Assembly: GCA_016198805.1 (NCBI GenBank)
Contig: JACQHU010000007.1
Span: 1 to 21,811, forward strand
Length of the DNA stretch: 21,811 nucleotides
Direction: 5' to 3'
Origin: Armatimonadota bacterium
GTDB lineage: Bacteria > Sysuimicrobiota > Sysuimicrobiia > Sysuimicrobiales > Humicultoraceae
Shown here: positions 1 through 9,006 of the stretch, in pieces
How the letters are laid out: the number at the start of each line of letters is the position of its first letter
How positions within the stretch are numbered: the first letter of the stretch is position 1
The notes under the pieces: generated by a model
Databases searched by the model: none
What the model was told of the DNA's origin: nothing
What the model saw: the letters and a program-made list of their open reading frames with translations, nothing else
Made by a program: the position numbers and the translations under genes

Positions 1-607
1 ATCTCCGGCATCTACGCGCCGGACGGCGGGCGCGTCCGCTTCCAGGGGCACGACCTGGTGGGCCTGCATCCGCATCTGGTGTGCCGCCGCGGGATCGCCC
101 GGACCTTCCAGATCGTCCAGCCGTTCGCCGGGATGTCGGTGCTGGACAACGTGGCCGCAGGGCTGCTGTTTGGACGGGGCGGCGGCCGTCGTCCCTCGCT
201 GGAAGAAGCCCGGCAGAAGGCCCGCCGGCTGCTGCCGCTGGGCAAGCTGGATGAGAAGGCACACATGCCGGCCGGAGCCCTGACCCTGTCCGAACGCAAA
301 CGGCTGGAGATGGTCCGCGGGCTGGCCACCGGCCCGCGGGTCCTCCTGCTGGACGAGGTGATGGCCGGGCTCACTCCGGCCGAGGCCGAGGAGATGATCG
401 GCCTGATCAGGATCACCCGGCAGGAGTTCGGCCTCACCATCCTGCTCATCGAGCACAACATCCGCCTGGTGATGGCGCTGGCGTACCGCGTCGCGGTGCT
501 CAACTACGGCGTGGTGATCGCCCAGGGGCGGCCGGAGGAGGTGGTCAGCAACCCCGAGGTGATCAGGGCGTATCTCGGCGAGCGGTGGACCGGCGCGGCA
601 CGGCCTG

Positions 608-615
<8 letters not shown>
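1..615 (+). CDS. livG: Branched-chain amino acid ABC transporter ATP-binding protein LivG (5' partial)
   Basis: The frame is open from base 1, so the N-terminus with the Walker A loop lies off the left edge. What remains is the second part of a LivG-type ATPase: a Q-loop region reading ARTFQIVQPF, a signature helix LSERKRLEMVRGLA, Walker B RVLLLDE, a D-loop AGLTPAE and the switch histidine in LLIEHNI. The signature reads LSERK instead of the classical LSGGQ; LivG proteins often diverge here. With LivF it would hydrolyse ATP on the cytoplasmic face to drive import of branched-chain or related amino acids, amides or urea. It overlaps livF by 8 bases, which indicates translational coupling. The binding protein of this system is not visible and may lie to the left. 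The LivG assignment rests on the order G-F-H-M and on the LivG-type C-terminus. Confidence 0.9.
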
Positions 616-1312
<697 letters not shown>

Positions 1313-1330
1313 GTCCTGCGGGCCGGGCCG

Positions 1331-2236
1331 ATGTCCAGTCTCCTGACGCCGCAGATTCTCCTTGAGCTGTTGCTGGGCGGGATCAGTCTCGGCGGGATCT
1401 ACGCCCTGATGGCGCTGGCCCTCTCCCTGGCGCTGGCCACCACCCATATCCTCAACGTCGCCCATGGGAGCTTCATGGTGCTGGGGGCGGCGGCGAGCAC
1501 GCTGCTCATCAAGTATCTCGGGCTCTCCCCGGTCCCGAGCCTGGTGATCCTGGTCGCGGGCTTCGCCCTGGTGGGGTGGGTGTTCGAGTTGGTGTGCGTG
1601 CGGCCGCTGCAGGGCCGCGCCCCGGATCGGATCCTGATCGGGTCGATCCTGATCACCTTTGGGTTCGCGCTGGCGTTTGAGGCGGGGCTGGGGTTCTACT
1701 GGGCCAAGCTCGTGGACCCGCAGCCCACATTCTCGCTGACGCTGACCATGCCGCGTCTGACCCTATGGGGCGTGTCGCTGTCGGGCACGCGCCTGGTGAT
1801 CCTGGCCTTCGTCTGCCTGGCCGTCCTGGTGTTCCACCTGTTCCTCACGAAGACGCCCGTCGGCAAGATGGCGCGCGCCATCGCCCAGGACTACGAGGGC
1901 GCCCTGATCCTGGGGGTCAATCCCCGCCTCGTCTCGGTCACCATTTTCACGGTGGGGCTGCTGGCCACGGCCCTCTCCGGCCTGTTCTTCATCCTCGCCA
2001 CTCCCCTGGGTCCGCACGACGGGCTGCGCTTGACGCTTGTCGCCATGACGGTGATCGTGATCGGCGGGGTGGGGAGCTTGCCGGGCGCGCTGCTGGGCGG
2101 GATCGTCCTGGGGATCACCGACGTGTTCACGGCCTTCGTCTTCGGGGCCGTCTGGTCGCCGGTGACGTACGTGCTGGTGTTCTTTGTGGTCCTGCTGGTG
2201 CGCCCGCAGGGGCTGGTCGGGATTCGGCAGGGGTGA
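1331..2236 (+). CDS. livH: Branched-chain amino acid ABC transporter permease LivH
   Basis: A 301-residue, strongly hydrophobic protein with about eight predicted membrane segments. It carries the LivH landmark LSLALATTHILNVAHGSF near residues 32-49, equivalent to the family's conserved N-(F/V)-AHG stretch, and a C-terminal glycine-rich segment GGVGSLPGALLGG typical of these permeases. It forms one half of the membrane channel together with LivM. It starts with ATG 18 bases after livF; no strong ribosome site is visible, so translation probably depends on coupling. Its TGA stop shares one base with the livM start. Family assignment is secure; substrate is not. Confidence 0.93.
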   Translation: MSSLLTPQILLELLLGGISLGGIYALMALALSLALATTHILNVAHGSFMVLGAAASTLLIKYLGLSPVPSLVILVAGFALVGWVFELVCVRPLQGRAPDRILIGSILITFGFALAFEAGLGFYWAKLVDPQPTFSLTLTMPRLTLWGVSLSGTRLVILAFVCLAVLVFHLFLTKTPVGKMARAIAQDYEGALILGVNPRLVSVTIFTVGLLATALSGLFFILATPLGPHDGLRLTLVAMTVIVIGGVGSLPGALLGGIVLGITDVFTAFVFGAVWSPVTYVLVFFVVLLVRPQGLVGIRQG

Positions 2237-3210
2237 TGGCACGCGTGCCCGGGGTCTTTCGGGGTCGACGGCTCCTCGCAGTCGGGGTCGTGCTGATCGG
2301 GCTGGTGGTCCTGCCGCGGTTTCTCACCCGCGACCTGGTCACCGCGCTGTTCTTCGCCTTTGCCCTGATCACGGTGGCGCTGAACTACGACCTGCTGGGC
2401 GGGTTTCTGGGCTACCTGAACCTGGGTCAGGGGACGTTCTTCGGAGGCGGTGCCTACGCGGTGTTCATCCTGACCAAGCACATGCCCGGGGTCGCGGCCG
2501 CAGGCCCCCTGGCCCTGATCGGCCTGGTCGTCGTGGCGGTGGCGATCATCGCCCTGTTTGCCGCCATCGTGGCGTATCCCCTCTTCCGTCTGAAGGGCGC
2601 GTATTTCGCCATGGCGACCTTCGGGCTCTTCCTGCTGGTCCGCCAGCTCATCCTGAACCTCGAACGGCTGACAGGCGGGGCCTTCGGCATCTACCTGCCC
2701 CCGGGCTACTACGTCGACCAGCGGCTGGCCTACTGGTTGATGCTGGGGGTGGTGACGCTGTCTGTCGCGGTGAACTACCTGATCTCACAGACGCGGTTGG
2801 GCGTTGGTCTGCACGCGATCCGCGAGAGCGAGCCGGCAGCGGCCGCCATCGGCATCGACCTCTTCCGGCACAAGCAGACGGCCCTCGTCATCAGCGTCAT
2901 TCCCTCGGCGCTGGCCGGGTGCCTGTTCGGGCTGCACTTTGGGTACGTCGACCTGGAGTCGGTCCTCGGCGTGGACAAGACCCTGCTGCCGGTGATCATG
3001 GCGATGCTCGGGGGGACGGGCCTGGTGCTGGGCCCGATCGTCGGCGGCGTGTTGATCCGCGTGATCGACGTGAGCCTGAAGAACTACCTGACGCTGCCCA
3101 TCCCCGCGCTCGGCGTCTACGGGCTGATCCTGATGGTGATCGGCCTGTTCATGCCCGAGGGGATCCTGGCCGGGCTGACGCGCCGCCGGCGGGTGGCGCC
3201 GCGGGCCTGA
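2236..3210 (+). CDS. livM: Branched-chain amino acid ABC transporter permease LivM
   Basis: A 324-residue membrane protein starting at the ATG whose A is the last base of the livH stop codon (TGATG). The open frame reaches much further upstream, but that stretch reads through livH in another frame and is not coding. LivM landmarks are NYDLLGGFLGYLNLGQGTFFGGGAYA near residues 48-73, the LKGAYFAMATFG segment, and the cytoplasmic coupling region RESEPAAAAIGIDLFRHK that contacts the ATPases. About nine to ten membrane segments are expected. It pairs with LivH and is the last gene of the transporter operon; the next gene is convergent, 31 bases away. Confidence 0.93.
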   Translation: MARVPGVFRGRRLLAVGVVLIGLVVLPRFLTRDLVTALFFAFALITVALNYDLLGGFLGYLNLGQGTFFGGGAYAVFILTKHMPGVAAAGPLALIGLVVVAVAIIALFAAIVAYPLFRLKGAYFAMATFGLFLLVRQLILNLERLTGGAFGIYLPPGYYVDQRLAYWLMLGVVTLSVAVNYLISQTRLGVGLHAIRESEPAAAAIGIDLFRHKQTALVISVIPSALAGCLFGLHFGYVDLESVLGVDKTLLPVIMAMLGGTGLVLGPIVGGVLIRVIDVSLKNYLTLPIPALGVYGLILMVIGLFMPEGILAGLTRRRRVAPRA

Positions 3211-3241
3211 GGGTCCTGCGCGCATCCGGCGCGGAGCGACT

Positions 3242-4057
3242 TCACGCGTCCCGCGCCGGGGGAGGAGAGGTAAGGCCGGTCGGCGCCTGTCCCCGCGCCT
3301 CGTCCGCCCATGCGGCGGGCACGATGGTCGGGACGTGGGTGACGGCGCGTGCCGCGCCCAGCAGGTCTGCGGCCCTGTGGAATTCTGCCAGGGCCTCGAG
3401 ATGTCTCCGGGTCGGGATGATCAGCTCGAACGACCCGCGACGGAAGCGGTCCAGGGCTACGGTTGGGCGGATCCACTCGCCGGCGGTCATCTCCCGCGCG
3501 TCATGCAGCGGCCGCTGCGCCCAAGGCGCCGGGGCGATGAAGAACCGCGTGTCGTAGCGGCGCGGCGCATCTGCCGGCGTGATCCAGTGGGAGAAGTAGT
3601 GCACGTTGCCCACGTCCAGGACCAGCGATTCCGCTCGCAGGATCTCCTCCAGCCGCCGGGCGCCGGCGGCCAGCGCGCGGCGGTAGGTCTGGAAGCGCGC
3701 CTCGACGTCCGGGTCGCTGAAGGCCAGCATCTGGCCGCCGGCAGCGTGGCGCGCCAGCAGCAGGCCCGCTTCCTCAAAGCATTCGCGGATGGCCGCGATC
3801 CAGAAGGTCAGGCCCCCAGATGCGATCCCCAGCCGCGCGCTGGCGTCGGCGTCGGCGCGCCCCACGCACAGGGCCTCCAGGCCCGGATGCCTGTCCTCAG
3901 GGGCCACCGTGCCTCCGGGGAAGACATATGCGCCGCCGGCGAAGGCCGCAGAGACGCTCCGGCGCAGCATGAAGATCTCCAGCCCCGCCCCCTCGTCCCT
4001 GGCCAGCACCAGCGTGGCCGCGTCACGTGGCGCCACGGGCGCGCGGCCGGTGCCCAT
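3242..4057 (-). CDS. Nudix hydrolase, NUDT19/CoA-diphosphatase-like, with split Nudix box
   Basis: A 271-residue Nudix protein. The Nudix box (GX5EX7REUXEEXGU) is present but interrupted: FPGGTVAPE (residues 46-54) supplies the glycine and first glutamate, and RECFEEAGLL (91-100) supplies the catalytic RE-x2-EE-x-G part, with about 29 extra residues between them. An enlarged box of this kind is the hallmark of the NUDT19 branch, whose characterised members are CoA or acyl-CoA diphosphatases; that activity is inferred here. The C-terminal part (GNVHYFSHWITP and RYDTRFFIAPAP) matches the same branch. The gene begins one base after the stop of the adenine-deaminase-like gene and is clearly co-translated with it. 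Exact substrate unknown. Confidence 0.85.
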   Translation of the reverse strand: MGTGRAPVAPRDAATLVLARDEGAGLEIFMLRRSVSAAFAGGAYVFPGGTVAPEDRHPGLEALCVGRADADASARLGIASGGLTFWIAAIRECFEEAGLLLARHAAGGQMLAFSDPDVEARFQTYRRALAAGARRLEEILRAESLVLDVGNVHYFSHWITPADAPRRYDTRFFIAPAPWAQRPLHDAREMTAGEWIRPTVALDRFRRGSFELIIPTRRHLEALAEFHRAADLLGAARAVTHVPTIVPAAWADEARGQAPTGLTSPPPARDA

Positions 4058-4058
4058 G

Positions 4059-5804
4059 CTAGCCGAGATCTTCGCGCGGCAGGATCACGCGACGGGCCAT
4101 GACGTCCCACACCCCGCGGTAGGTCAACCGGACATACGGCAGCGAGTCGAAGCCGAGGAACAGCAGCGTGAAGGCGAGTTCCTGGTGCCGGTAGCCGCGC
4201 GCCCGCAGGATGGCGGTCAGGCGCTCCAGGTCTGCCGCCACGGCCGGGATCGGCTCCCGCGACGCCATGCCGGCCAGGGGGAGCGGGAGTTCAAACTGGA
4301 CCGCGCCATCGTCGACCAGCACGACGCCCCCGCCCAGACCGAGCACACGCGAAGCCGCCGCCGCCATATCCTCTGCCGAGCGCCCCAGGGTGATGAGCCC
4401 CACCCCGTTTGAAATGGAGGAGGCCAGCCCCCCGACCGTATCGGCGAATCCCGACAGGAGCGTGCGGCACCGCCAGCGGCCGGCGGTGTCGAGGAGCGCC
4501 ATGCGGAGAATCCCCGGGGGCAACGGGTCGGTGACCGCAAGATCGCGACGCGACGTGATGACGGTGTCTTCCAGATGGATCGCAGGCGCCGGCGACGGCA
4601 GGCCGTCGAGGGAGAACATCCCGGAAGTCGGCCGCCATGCTCCTGGAGTGAACCGTCGGAGCCAGCGCTCCCACGGAAGCGCCGGGAGGGCCACGGTCAG
4701 TCGGCCGTCGCGCGCGACGACCCGGCCGTCGGCGATGACCATCTCGGGCCGAGGACGGCCGAGGTCTTCCAGCACGACCAGGTCGGCTCGGCGGCCCGGC
4801 GCCAGGCCGCCGAGCTCTTCGTCGAGGGCGTAGTAGGTCGCCGGGTTGATGGTCGCCATTTGATAGGCGGCCAGGGGCTCGATGCCGAGGCCGAGGGCGG
4901 TCTGGAGCATGTAATCGATGTTCCCGTACGTTTCGACGAACGTGGGCGTGGACGCGTCAGGGGTGAGCATCAGACGGCCCGAGAAGGCCCGCGCGCCGGT
5001 GACGAGCTCGGCCAGCGCCGGCAGATCGGGCCGGATGGAGCCGTGGCGCAGCATGACGTAGAGCCCCGCGCGCAGCCGCGCCAGCGCCTGCTCTGCCGTT
5101 ATCGCCTCGTGGTCCGACGAGACCCCGGCGGCCGCCACCACCTGCAGGCGGTCGGCCGAGACGCCCGGCAGATGGCCCTCGACGCGGCGGCCGGCGGCCA
5201 GCGCCCGGCCGATGCGCGTGAGCACAGTGGCGTCGCCTGCGTAGACCTGTGGCCACCGGGTGAGTTCGCCCACTGTGCGGACGTCCTCGCGCTGCACGAG
5301 TCCCTCCAGCCGGGCGTCGGTCACCAGGGTCGTCTCGTCGGGGCTGTGCGACTGGGCATGCAGCCTGAGGAACCAGAAGTGGCGCATCGGGAGTGCGGCC
5401 AGCGCGTCCATCACCTGAGGCGTCACCTCTGGCGGTGTGGCCAGGAGCAGCATCAGGGTGTCGGCGACGACGGTGGTCGTCCCGCGGGGGAGCAGGGCGG
5501 CGGCCAGCTGGTCCGGCGAGCACAACGCGAAGATATGCGTGTGGGGGTCGATGTAGCCTGGCGCCAGGATCCGGCCCCGCGCGTCGATGACCGTGGTCTG
5601 CGGCCCCGCGGTGAGGGCGCGGTCACGGACGTACGCGATCCGGCCGCCGGCGACGGCGATCGTCCCGGGATGCAGTTCGCCCGAGTAGACGTTGAGGATG
5701 GTCCCGCCCACAATCAGCAGGTCCGGCGCCGCCTGGCCCCGGCCCACCGTCATCAGCGCGCGGACCTCCTCGAGCGTGCGGAAGGTGCGCTTCACGGCGC
5801 CCAT
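4059..5804 (-). CDS. Adenine deaminase family metal-dependent amidohydrolase (atypical active site)
   Basis: A 581-residue protein that aligns along its length with bacterial adenine deaminase, including the C-terminal domain (LGGGVVLVDDG, ELPLPLAGM, FLGFDSLPYVRLTYRGVWDV). Amidohydrolase landmarks: H88/H90 in PGYIDPHTHIF, E180 in VGELTRWPQV, H211 in EGHLPGVS, H232 in SSDHEAITAEQA and D283 in LTPDAST. Three canonical Ade features are altered: HIES becomes HIFA, the ADPHEI motif becomes ADTLML, and the C-terminal HDSHN-type motif becomes SSISNG. It is therefore a family member whose substrate may not be adenine. The first ATG is supported by homology of residues 8-23 to E. coli Ade but lacks a ribosome site; an in-frame ATG at 5753 has GAGGAGG about 11 bases upstream. 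It heads an operon with the Nudix gene and is divergent from the aldehyde dehydrogenase. Confidence 0.82.
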   Translation of the reverse strand: MGAVKRTFRTLEEVRALMTVGRGQAAPDLLIVGGTILNVYSGELHPGTIAVAGGRIAYVRDRALTAGPQTTVIDARGRILAPGYIDPHTHIFALCSPDQLAAALLPRGTTTVVADTLMLLLATPPEVTPQVMDALAALPMRHFWFLRLHAQSHSPDETTLVTDARLEGLVQREDVRTVGELTRWPQVYAGDATVLTRIGRALAAGRRVEGHLPGVSADRLQVVAAAGVSSDHEAITAEQALARLRAGLYVMLRHGSIRPDLPALAELVTGARAFSGRLMLTPDASTPTFVETYGNIDYMLQTALGLGIEPLAAYQMATINPATYYALDEELGGLAPGRRADLVVLEDLGRPRPEMVIADGRVVARDGRLTVALPALPWERWLRRFTPGAWRPTSGMFSLDGLPSPAPAIHLEDTVITSRRDLAVTDPLPPGILRMALLDTAGRWRCRTLLSGFADTVGGLASSISNGVGLITLGRSAEDMAAAASRVLGLGGGVVLVDDGAVQFELPLPLAGMASREPIPAVAADLERLTAILRARGYRHQELAFTLLFLGFDSLPYVRLTYRGVWDVMARRVILPREDLG

Positions 5805-5819
5805 TCTACCATGTAGGAT
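5803..5819. promoter_or_regulatory. Small dyad in the 53-bp divergent spacer
   Basis: ATTCTAC-CAT-GTAGGAT forms a 7-pair dyad (one G-T pair) around a 3-base centre, overlapping the start of the adenine-deaminase-like gene and lying about 40 bases before the aldehyde dehydrogenase start. It is placed where a regulator could act on both genes. No convincing -35/-10 pair was found, so the role is a guess. Confidence 0.25.
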
Positions 5820-5857
5820 GAGAGCAGACCCGCGAATGACATCCGGGAGGAACGCGC

Positions 5858-7285
5858 ATGCTGCAGATGGCGGAGAAGCTGCTCGTCGGGGGCCGGTGGA
5901 TCGACGGCGGGCCGCCGCTCGAGGTCCGGAACAAGTACACGCGTGACGTCTTTGCCACCCTGCCGACCGCGCGCCCGGAAGACGTCGACGCCGCCATTGC
6001 CGCGGCGACAGACGCGGCGCCGGTCATGGCGGCGATGCCGGCCCACCGCCGGAGCGAGATCCTGGCCAGGACGGCCGCGCTGCTGGCCGAGTACCGCGAC
6101 GACGTGGCACGCACCATCGCGGCGGAGGCTGGCAAGGCGCTGAAGTGGGCCCGCCTGGAGACCGATCGCGCCGTCGCGACCTTCACCTGCGCCGCCGAGG
6201 AGGCCAAGCGGATCCACGGCGAGACCGTGCCGCTTGACGCCGTTCCGTCGGGCGAGGGCTTCTTCGGCTTCTACATCCGGCGTCCGGTCGGCGTCGTGGC
6301 GGCCATCAGCCCGTTCAACTTCCCGCTCAACCTGGTGGCGCATAAGGTCGCGCCGGCGATCGCCGCGGGCAACAGCATTGTGCTGAAGCCGGCGAGCACC
6401 ACGCCGCTCACCGCGGTCGCCCTGTGCCGGTTTCTGACGGAGGCCGGCCTGCCCCCCGGAGGTATCAACCTGGTCGTCGGTCCCGGCAGTACGGTCGGGG
6501 ACCAGCTGGTCGCGGATCCCCGCGTGGCGAAGATCACCTTCACCGGTAGCCCCGACGTCGGCCGGCAGATCATGACGCGCGCCGGGATCAAGAAGGTCAC
6601 CCTGGAACTCGGGAACACATCGCCTGTGGTCATCGCGCCGGATGCCGACCTGGACCTGGTCGCGAAGCGGTGCGCGTTCGGCGCCTTCTACTACTCCGGC
6701 CAGGTATGCATCTCGGTGCAGCGGATCTTCACGGACAGGAAAGTTCACGAGCCCTTCACGGAGCGGTTCGTGGCCGCGACGCAGAACCTGGTCGTCGGCG
6801 ATCCCCTCGACGAGCGGACCGACGTCGGCCCGATGATCGACATCCGCGAGGCCGAGCGCATCGAGGGCTGGGTCGACGAGGCCAGGCAGGGTGGGGCCCA
6901 GGTCCTTATCGGCGGGCAGCGAAACGGTCCGGTGTACCTGCCGACGGTCCTGACCAGGGTGCGCCCCGAGATGAAGGTGGTGGCGCAGGAAGCCTTCGCG
7001 CCGGTCGCGTCGGTCATGGAGTACGACGACTTCGAGGAGGCGCTGCGCGCCGCGGACGCCACCGAGTACGGGCTGCAGGCGGCGGTGTTCACCCGGGACA
7101 TCGGCCGCGTCTTCCAGGCCATCCGCCGGCTCAACTTCGGCGGGGTGATCATCAACGAGATCCCGACCTTCCGGGTGGACCACATGCCCTACGGCGGGAA
7201 CCGGCAGAGCGGGGTCGGCCGCGAGGGCGTGCGCTATGCCATCGAGGAGATGACCAACATCCAGATGGTGGTCATCCGCACCTAG
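5858..7285 (+). CDS. NAD(P)-dependent aldehyde dehydrogenase
   Basis: A 475-residue enzyme of the aldehyde dehydrogenase superfamily, full length. The oxyanion asparagine is N154 in SPFNFPLN, the coenzyme loop is FTGSPDVGRQI, the general base is E250 in LELGN and the catalytic nucleophile is C284 in GQVCIS. It oxidises an aldehyde to an acid with NAD(P)+. The pattern is closest to the lactaldehyde / succinate-semialdehyde / non-phosphorylating glyceraldehyde-phosphate branch, but the substrate cannot be settled. The ATG at 5858 has a clear GGGAGG at 5845-5850. The aquaporin gene follows after 36 bases with its own good ribosome site, so the two may share a transcript. Confidence 0.93.
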   Translation: MLQMAEKLLVGGRWIDGGPPLEVRNKYTRDVFATLPTARPEDVDAAIAAATDAAPVMAAMPAHRRSEILARTAALLAEYRDDVARTIAAEAGKALKWARLETDRAVATFTCAAEEAKRIHGETVPLDAVPSGEGFFGFYIRRPVGVVAAISPFNFPLNLVAHKVAPAIAAGNSIVLKPASTTPLTAVALCRFLTEAGLPPGGINLVVGPGSTVGDQLVADPRVAKITFTGSPDVGRQIMTRAGIKKVTLELGNTSPVVIAPDADLDLVAKRCAFGAFYYSGQVCISVQRIFTDRKVHEPFTERFVAATQNLVVGDPLDERTDVGPMIDIREAERIEGWVDEARQGGAQVLIGGQRNGPVYLPTVLTRVRPEMKVVAQEAFAPVASVMEYDDFEEALRAADATEYGLQAAVFTRDIGRVFQAIRRLNFGGVIINEIPTFRVDHMPYGGNRQSGVGREGVRYAIEEMTNIQMVVIRT

Positions 7286-7321
7286 GCCGGATCGGCGACG
7301 TCAGACCTCGGGAGGGTTCGG

Positions 7322-8026
7322 ATGACTGAGCCCGCGCCGCTGTGGAAGGCCGCGCTGGCAGAACTGATCGGCACGTTCACCCTCATCTATATCGGCGCCG
7401 GCGCCATCGTGGCGGATGCGCTGACCGGCGGCCAGGTCGGACTGGTCGGGATCGCGCTCGCCCACGGGCTGGCCATCGCCACCATGGTGGCGGCGGCCGG
7501 CCATCTGTCGGGCGGGCACTTCAACCCCGCGGTGACCGCCGCGTTCGTCGCCACCGGCCGGCTGCCGGCGGCCAGCGGCGTCGCCTACTGGGTGGCGCAG
7601 TTGATCGGCGGGTCATTGGGCGCCTTCTTCCTGGGCGCCGCATTTCCCGAGGCTGTGCGCATGGCCACCGCGCTGGGCACGCCTGCGCTGGCTTCCGGCG
7701 TCACGGCCGGGGATGGCATTGTCGTCGAGGCGATCCTCACCTTCTTCCTGGTGTTTGTGATCTTCGGGACGGCGGTGGACGGTCGCGGACCCCGGGCCGC
7801 CGGCGGGCTGTTCATCGGCCTGGTGATTACCATGGACATCCTGGCGGGCGGGGCGCTGACCGGCGCGGCCATGAATCCGGCGCGGGCGTTCGGGCCGGCG
7901 CTGTTCTCAGGCGTCTGGACGAACCAGGTCGTCTACTGGGTCGGCCCGCTACTGGGCGGCCTGGTGGCCGGCTGGCTCTACCACGGCGTGTATCGTCCGG
8001 GGGAAAATTTCACGTCGCGGAGGTGA
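7322..8026 (+). CDS. MIP-family aquaporin with plant-TIP-like selectivity filter
   Basis: A 234-residue six-helix channel with both NPA boxes: GGHFNPAVT (N68-A70) and GAAMNPARAF (N185-A187). Using E. coli AqpZ as a frame, the aromatic/arginine filter would be H48, I173, A182 and R188. AqpZ has Phe-His-Thr-Arg at these places. His-Ile-Ala/Gly-Arg is instead the pattern of plant tonoplast aquaporins, several of which pass ammonia or urea as well as water. The ILAGGALTGAAMNPAR segment also resembles TIPs. Facilitated diffusion of water plus ammonia, urea or a small polyol is an inference. It starts at ATG 7322 after GGGAGG, and the end of the gene contains the ribosome site of the next gene. Confidence 0.92.
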   Translation: MTEPAPLWKAALAELIGTFTLIYIGAGAIVADALTGGQVGLVGIALAHGLAIATMVAAAGHLSGGHFNPAVTAAFVATGRLPAASGVAYWVAQLIGGSLGAFFLGAAFPEAVRMATALGTPALASGVTAGDGIVVEAILTFFLVFVIFGTAVDGRGPRAAGGLFIGLVITMDILAGGALTGAAMNPARAFGPALFSGVWTNQVVYWVGPLLGGLVAGWLYHGVYRPGENFTSRR

Positions 8027-8030
8027 GACG

Positions 8031-8684
8031 GTGGACCTGCGATACTATCTGCACGCGATGTTCGGCCTGACGTCGGAGGGCACGACGATCGTCATCGATC
8101 CGTGGAACGACGATATCGGCCACCCGAAACCGCGCGTGGCGCCCGACGCGGTGGTCATCAGCCACGAGCACTTCGACCACAACAACGTGGGCCTGCTTGG
8201 GGGCACCCCGAAGGTGCTCCGCGGCCTGGCCGATGAGGGCAAGACCTGGGCGAAACTCGATGCGCATGTCGGGGGCGTGCACATCACCGGCATGCCGACC
8301 TATCACGACACCGAGCAGGGCAAGGAGCGCGGCAAGAACACGGTGACGATCTTTGAGGTCGAAGGCCTGCGGGTCGTGCACCTGGGCGACCTGGGCCACC
8401 TGCTGTCCGACGAGCAGGCCCGGGCCATCGGGACGCCCGACGTCCTGATGATCCCGGTGGGCGGCCACTATACCATCGGGCCGGCCGAAGCCGACACCGT
8501 CATCGCCCAGTTGAAGCCGCGGGTGGTCATCCCGATGCACTTCAAGACCGAGGCCAACGCCTCGTGGCCCATCGGGACACTGGACGACTACCTGAAGGGA
8601 AAGACCGCGAAGCATCTGGGCTCGTCGGCGACGGTCACCAGGACCGGGCTGCCCGCCAAACAGGAGATCTGGGCGCTGGTCTAG
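8031..8684 (+). CDS. UlaG-like metallo-beta-lactamase-fold metal-dependent hydrolase
   Basis: A 217-residue single-domain hydrolase. The metal-binding motif is SHEHFDH (H45, H47, D49, H50); further conserved positions are H92 in TYHD, D120 in HLGDLGH, H146 in GGHYTIG and H170 in IPMHFKTE. This is the UlaG-like, UPF0173-related branch of the metallo-beta-lactamase fold, whose members include lactonases and phosphodiesterases; the substrate here is unknown. It starts with GTG 8031. The ribosome site GGAGGTGA overlaps the stop codon of the aquaporin, leaving four bases between the genes, so the two are translationally coupled. Confidence 0.9.
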   Translation: MDLRYYLHAMFGLTSEGTTIVIDPWNDDIGHPKPRVAPDAVVISHEHFDHNNVGLLGGTPKVLRGLADEGKTWAKLDAHVGGVHITGMPTYHDTEQGKERGKNTVTIFEVEGLRVVHLGDLGHLLSDEQARAIGTPDVLMIPVGGHYTIGPAEADTVIAQLKPRVVIPMHFKTEANASWPIGTLDDYLKGKTAKHLGSSATVTRTGLPAKQEIWALV

Positions 8685-8703
8685 CCGCGCGGCGAATGCC
8701 CGT

Positions 8704-8729
8704 CAGTCAGGAGCTGCGCAGCCTGGCTG
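8704..8729 (+). terminator. Hairpin downstream of the metal-dependent hydrolase
   Basis: CAGTCAGG pairs with CCTGGCTG (8 pairs, one G-U) across a 10-base loop, 19 bases after the stop codon at 8684. No T-tract follows, so it may be a weak or factor-dependent terminator, or a 3' stabilising stem. Confidence 0.35.
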
Positions 8730-8982
8730 TCGTGGGCCCTTCCCGGTGGCTGGGACGACATTGGGGAGAGCGTCGGCGAAGCCGCGGCCAGAAGGGCGCA
8801 TGAGAGAGTCACGCCCGCGCAGGTTGCGTTGATGTTCACCCGTTACGACGAGGCTGACCGACCGGCTGATCTTGACTGACGCCCGCATGGGCACTGATCC
8901 GGCACGGCCGCCGGCCTGGGAGCCGGCAGCCACGAGGGCCGGACGCCGACCGCATCGGAGCTCTCCCACCTGATGGGGAATC

Positions 8983-9006
8983 GGGTGGCCGCCCGATAGG
9001 CCACCC
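8983..9006 (+). terminator. Perfect 8-bp hairpin followed by a short T-run
   Basis: GGGTGGCC pairs perfectly with GGCCACCC around an 8-base loop, followed by ACGCGCCCTTTTCC. It could be a terminator for the upstream genes. Because it lies only about 57 bases before the nfnA-like start, it could also be an attenuator in that gene's leader. Confidence 0.4.

Noticed and set aside
1765..2235. Upstream extension of the livM frame
   Set aside because: It reads through livH in another frame and gives low-complexity Arg/Gly/Pro sequence; the ATG at 2236 overlapping the livH stop fits LivM N-termini.
5792..7183. Long minus-strand frame opposite the aldehyde dehydrogenase
   Set aside because: It is a shadow caused by high GC: Arg/Asp/His-rich sequence without family features, opposite a gene with a full catalytic set.
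8697..8803. Small arginine-rich plus-strand frame in the non-coding gap
   Set aside because: No ribosome site, no recognisable similarity, and a composition typical of random high-GC frames.
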